Source: Escherichia whittamii (lineage in GTDB: Bacteria; Pseudomonadota; Gammaproteobacteria; Enterobacterales; Enterobacteriaceae). From it: a stretch of 64,000 bases of DNA. The notes under the pieces are model-generated. The model did not search any database and was not told where the DNA came from. It was given only the letters and a program-made list of their open reading frames with translations. Position 1 is the first letter of the stretch; every line of letters begins with the position of its first letter. The stretch is taken from the NCBI RefSeq assembly GCF_014836715.1, contig NZ_JACSQI010000014.1, forward strand, positions 1 to 64,000, read 5' to 3'. Both the position numbers and the translations under genes were made by a program. Of this stretch, positions 60,394-64,000 are shown one piece after another.

Positions 60394-62673
60394 ATGAATA
60401 AAATAAAAATATTGATCATCTGTATGGTTGTATTTATTGCCACCGAAAATACTTACGCTGCAGAGTGGATCACTAGCGATGATCTTATTAAATCAGATTT
60501 CCATATCATGACTGCAGAAGAACGTAATGGAGTGAAAGAGGAAACCGATGATAGTATGGAATCCTCGTATATGCTTAAAAATAACATTCGTTGGTATTAC
60601 CATAATGGAGATTTATCAATACCCAGCAATTTTAGTAATAAGCATACATTGGTGGTTAAGGGGAATTTAACCATTAATGGTGATTATGATGATTATTCGA
60701 CAGGTAATGGTCAACTCATTGTGTTGGGCAATGTGATTGTCGACAACTTTATTAATCATGATTTCGCGTACGTCAAAGGTGAGATGAAAGCGAAAGGTTT
60801 AGTCTATGCTAATTATAATGATCATAACTTTGAAGTAATGAAAGGTATTACTGCTCGCGGAATTATTGTTTCAGACAAGGCGACGCAATTTGAGGTTAAT
60901 AACGCTGAGTTTTATATCAACGAAGATTCCAGCAGTGAAAATTATGACTGGGATGCGAATATTCGAAAAGCGTATTCGCTGTTTGAGCCCGATCTCTATG
61001 AGATTACTGAAATTCAAACCGACGATGTGTTAAATGTCTATCCCGATTATGAGAGCGTAGCAGCCAGAGTTGCTCAGGGATTGCCGTTGTTTCGCGATAA
61101 ACCTGTATCGGAGTTAAGTGAAAAATTGCAGTGGGTTGAACAGGGCAAGGTCGCAAAATTTCCGGCTGGCAACATTAAGCATGAAGATCCGCTGGTGGTG
61201 CGTTTTCTGACTCGCATGGAGAGTCTACCAACCGCTGTTATGCTGCAATTGCTACAGCATCCTGATGACCAGACACGGGAATATATGGCGCAGCGTTGGC
61301 CCGCCAGGCAAATGCATTTACTCACCGCGCCTTTTATTAAAGATCAGGCAGTGGCGAAAGGACTGATTAAGAACAGCGATATTTCACCAGAAGTGAATGA
61401 AAAATTAATGTCGACCCCTGTCGAGAGCGTCCAGCTCGAGCAGGCCAGGCAGGATAATCTGTCTCCAGAAACCATTGCCCTATTAAGCCAGAGTCCGTTT
61501 CCGATTGTTCGTAAGACGTTAGTCAGCCAGTACGATTACGCGTGGCTGGCACCTGCATCCGTAGTGGATGAACTGATAAACAGCGATGATGAGGAACTAC
61601 GCGAACGAATTGCCGGTGCAGATTTGACTACACGACAAGCCGTGGCGCTGAGTAACGATAAATCACTTAAGGTTCGTGAAGCCGTAGCTCATGCCTTTGC
61701 GGAACTAAAAGTTACGCGGCTTTCTGCAAACATGAGTATTACCGACATTGAACGTATTGCGGATCAAATGTATCTCGATAATAAAGACCATAAAAATATC
61801 GTTATGGCATTATTTATTGCTTTACCAGAAGTGCGCCAACTGTCGCTGGCAAAAGAAGATGTACAATATTTACGTGAAGGTGCGCGTTATCTGACGTCAA
61901 CTGAAGTGATTAATTATCTCCTGACACATTATGATAACCCCGCTGTCTGGAATGAATTAGCACATGATAAACTGCTGCCGTTGGAATATAAGAAAAAATT
62001 GTGGCAGCGCACATTGCAGTTAATGATGAGCAAACGGCAAGAAGATCAGGAGCAGGCGTATGATATACAACTGGAACTGATTGATAATGGCGTGGTAGAT
62101 GAAGCAATGCTCAATGACGCCATCGATTTGCTGCCTGATTTACCGGCTGAATATCGTTACCGGATGCGCAATCAGTTATTTGATAAAAATGATTTACCAT
62201 CAAAGATTATTTCCCGCCTTGATAAACAATATCGCTTTAATTCTGACTGGGCGCTGTCTGTTACAGACATGACAAATAGTAACCGTAGGCAATTTGATAG
62301 AGGATTACGTCGCTGGAATGATGATGATAGCGTTATTTTAGTCGAGCTGGATAAGCTGACAGATAAGTCTGATGACGAGTTTTGGCTGGCATTACTGCAA
62401 AGTCGACATGAACAATTACGTAAAACGGCGTTGATTAATGCGCATACGCCGACTTCCGCATTCACAGCATTGGTGACATCGCAGGATCGTCAGGGAGCGA
62501 TTGCCAACCCGCAACTGCCTGTTGAGGTGAAAACGGCGTGGTTAAAAGAGGAACCATCATTATTGTTATTTGTCGATCGTCCGGATCCGCAACAATTACG
62601 AAAATTAGTTAAAACCGGATCGACACGGCAAATTCGTAGTGAAGCGCGCAATAAGCTTGAGGAATTAAAATGA
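60394..62673 (+). CDS. ykiA: Full-length YkiA: exported repeat protein of unknown function
   Basis: A 759-residue protein beginning at 60394 (MNKIKILIICMVVFIATENTYA signal peptide, cleaved before AEW); 8 more codons are open upstream. After ~70 residues a strand-rich segment (about 75-170) repeats short valine/glycine beta turns (VVKGNLTINGDY; IVLGNVIVDNF; VMKGITARGIIV), resembling a small beta-solenoid. From about residue 270 to the end it is helical with many ~20-25-residue units carrying PxxVR or LxxLxxxD patterns (SPFPIVRKTLVSQ; NDKSLKVREAVAHAF), like HEAT/leucine-rich variant repeats. As I recall, ykiA in K-12 is only a fragment. The gene is AT-rich for the region. No function is known. 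Confidence 0.85.
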   Translation: MNKIKILIICMVVFIATENTYAAEWITSDDLIKSDFHIMTAEERNGVKEETDDSMESSYMLKNNIRWYYHNGDLSIPSNFSNKHTLVVKGNLTINGDYDDYSTGNGQLIVLGNVIVDNFINHDFAYVKGEMKAKGLVYANYNDHNFEVMKGITARGIIVSDKATQFEVNNAEFYINEDSSSENYDWDANIRKAYSLFEPDLYEITEIQTDDVLNVYPDYESVAARVAQGLPLFRDKPVSELSEKLQWVEQGKVAKFPAGNIKHEDPLVVRFLTRMESLPTAVMLQLLQHPDDQTREYMAQRWPARQMHLLTAPFIKDQAVAKGLIKNSDISPEVNEKLMSTPVESVQLEQARQDNLSPETIALLSQSPFPIVRKTLVSQYDYAWLAPASVVDELINSDDEELRERIAGADLTTRQAVALSNDKSLKVREAVAHAFAELKVTRLSANMSITDIERIADQMYLDNKDHKNIVMALFIALPEVRQLSLAKEDVQYLREGARYLTSTEVINYLLTHYDNPAVWNELAHDKLLPLEYKKKLWQRTLQLMMSKRQEDQEQAYDIQLELIDNGVVDEAMLNDAIDLLPDLPAEYRYRMRNQLFDKNDLPSKIISRLDKQYRFNSDWALSVTDMTNSNRRQFDRGLRRWNDDDSVILVELDKLTDKSDDEFWLALLQSRHEQLRKTALINAHTPTSAFTALVTSQDRQGAIANPQLPVEVKTAWLKEEPSLLLFVDRPDPQQLRKLVKTGSTRQIRSEARNKLEELK

Positions 62674-62753
62674 GGTCACGGCGTAAAACGCATAATATTG
62701 CAGCGTTAAAAATCATCGCCCGACGTAGCGAATGAGTATATTAATGCCTGGCA

Positions 62754-62802
62754 TGGCTTTGTACGCCGGATAAGACGCACCAGGCGTCGCATCCGGCATT
62801 GA
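62754..62802. repeat. REP unit between ykiA and rdgC
   Basis: GTACGCCGGATAAGACGCAC then GGCGTCGCATCCGGCATT forms one REP palindrome between convergent ykiA and rdgC. Confidence 0.88.
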
Positions 62803-62816
62803 AGGCAAACCAGCGA

Positions 62817-63728
62817 TTAACGTTGCGCTTCGCCACCCAATCCTTCGATCAGGTTTTGAATTAACGCTGCCAGTTCGCCGGTCATCAGGATGAAATCGGC
62901 GTCAAAACGCTGGGCAAAATCTTCGCGGTCGATATCTTCGTTTTGATCGCGCAGTTCGTCGCAGAACTTCAGGCGCTTGAGCGAACCATCGTCGCACATT
63001 ACAAACTGAACGCGTTGCTGCCAGTCGAGCGCCAGTTTAGTCACCACTTTTCCGGCTTCAATGTGATTGGTGATCTCTTCGCTGGTCAGATCCTGTTTCT
63101 TCGCGCGGATCACACCGCCATCTTCCAGCAGTGATTTCAGCTCGGCTTCATCGAGTAACTGGAAGCCCTGTGCCGCGCTACCGGAGCGTACCCATTCGGT
63201 TAGCGTCAGTTCAATCGGGTTTTCCATGCTCAATGGCACAACCGGTAACGACCCCAGGCTTTTACGCAGCAGTGCCAGCGTATCTTCCGCTTTTTTGGCG
63301 CTGGCGCAGTCCACCATGATCAAACCGTTCACCGTGTCGATCCACATCATGGTTTGGCTGAAACGGCTAAAGGCGCGAGGCAGCAGAGAGTGCAGCACTT
63401 CATCTTTCAGCGAATCTTTTTCGGTTTTCTTCAGCTTACGCGCTTGCTCGGCTTCCAGTTTGGCGATTTTCGCTTCCAGCGCCTGTTTAATGACCGGAGA
63501 CGGGAGAATTTTTTCTTCTTTGCGCGCGCAGATAACAATTTGACCATTGGCAACGTGCGTTAACGCATCGCTGTGCGATCCCATCGGAGGAACCCAGCCC
63601 ATCTTCGCCATATCCTGGCTGCCGCATGGGGTAAATGCCATCGAGGCTAGCTGTTTTTCCATCTCTTCTGCACGCAGCGAAATTTCGCGGCTAAGACGGT
63701 AAACCATTAAATTTTTGAACCACAGCAT
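62817..63728 (-). CDS. rdgC: RdgC, nucleoid-associated recombination modulator
   Basis: A 303-residue protein that forms a ring-like dimer on DNA and inhibits RecA-mediated strand exchange. The start at MLWFKNLM (63728) matches K-12; 24 upstream codons are open but overlap the mak promoter region. Charged central segment ([18 protein letters not shown]) is typical. Divergent from mak. Confidence 0.97.
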   Translation of the reverse strand: MLWFKNLMVYRLSREISLRAEEMEKQLASMAFTPCGSQDMAKMGWVPPMGSHSDALTHVANGQIVICARKEEKILPSPVIKQALEAKIAKLEAEQARKLKKTEKDSLKDEVLHSLLPRAFSRFSQTMMWIDTVNGLIMVDCASAKKAEDTLALLRKSLGSLPVVPLSMENPIELTLTEWVRSGSAAQGFQLLDEAELKSLLEDGGVIRAKKQDLTSEEITNHIEAGKVVTKLALDWQQRVQFVMCDDGSLKRLKFCDELRDQNEDIDREDFAQRFDADFILMTGELAALIQNLIEGLGGEAQR

Positions 63729-63852
63729 GATAATTTCCACGGCCTTGTCGTTAAATTTAGCGGGCATGATAACGAATTGTCGGCGGCCTTGCATTGCCAA
63801 TCCGGTTGTCCGTCTCTACTCTATTGATATTGAAAAAAATAAGGAGAGTACC

Positions 63853-64000
63853 GTGCGTATAGGTATCGATTTAGGCGGCACCAAAACAGAAGTCATTGCA
63901 CTGGGCGATGCAGGGGAGCAGTTGTACCGTCATCGTCTGCCCACGCCGCGTGATGATTACCGCCAGACCATAGAAACGATCGCCACGCTGGTGGAGATGG
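63853..64000 (+). CDS. mak: Mak (YajF), fructokinase, N-terminal 49 codons (runs off right edge)
   Basis: GTG start at 63853 after AAGGAGAG. The visible 49 residues ([20 protein letters not shown]...) carry the N-terminal phosphate-binding motif of ROK-family sugar kinases. In K-12 this position after rdgC holds mak, a low-activity mannofructokinase. The rest lies outside the window. Confidence 0.95.
   Translation, partial: MRIGIDLGGTKTEVIALGDAGEQLYRHRLPTPRDDYRQTIETIATLVEM

Overview
The window is Escherichia coli chromosome. Recognition rests on gene order and near-identity of translated proteins to remembered K-12 proteins: yahO-prpRBCDE-codBA-cynRTSX-lacAYZI-mhpRABCDFET-yaiL-frm-yaiO/X/P/S-tauABCD-hemB-(autotransporter)-yaiV-ampH-sbmA-yaiWYZ-ddlA-iraP-phoA-psiF-dgcC-proC-yaiI-aroL-yaiA-aroM-ppnP-ykiA-rdgC-mak. 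It is not K-12. An unfamiliar autotransporter precedes yahO. The hemB-side autotransporter, yaiX and ykiA are uninterrupted here, whereas from memory they are broken or reduced in K-12. frmB, intact in K-12, is a decayed remnant here.

Layout. 1-2.4 kb: 5' part of an AIDA-type autotransporter (minus) and yahO. 2.4-10 kb: propionate catabolism (2-methylcitrate cycle), with the sigma-54 activator PrpR divergent from prpBCDE. 10-13 kb: cytosine uptake and deamination. 13-16.5 kb: cyanate detoxification. 16.5-22.9 kb: complete lac operon (minus) with lacI and all three operators. 22.9-31.7 kb: 3-(3-hydroxyphenyl)propionate degradation. 31.8-34.2 kb: yaiL and the formaldehyde module frmRA with a broken frmB. 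34.3-37.5 kb: a tight four-gene cluster yaiS-yaiP-yaiX-yaiO that looks like a small envelope-glycan synthesis, modification and export set. 38-41.6 kb: taurine uptake and desulfonation. 41.6-46.8 kb: hemB, an EhaB/UpaC-type autotransporter and the regulator yaiV/iprA. 46.8-52.7 kb: envelope and peptidoglycan genes. 53-60.3 kb: iraP, phosphate-starvation genes, a diguanylate cyclase, proline and aromatic biosynthesis, and ppnP. 60.4-64 kb: a large secreted repeat protein (ykiA), rdgC and the start of mak.

Most of the window is an array of independent nutrient-scavenging modules (propionate, cytosine, cyanate, lactose, aromatic acids, taurine, phosphate), each with its own regulator or operator, separated by REP/BIME palindromes. 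The variable content is mainly cell-surface: two autotransporters, the yaiS-P-X-O cluster and the exported YkiA protein. No tRNA, rRNA, CRISPR array, prophage or insertion sequence was seen. All K-12 comparisons are from memory, not from an alignment.
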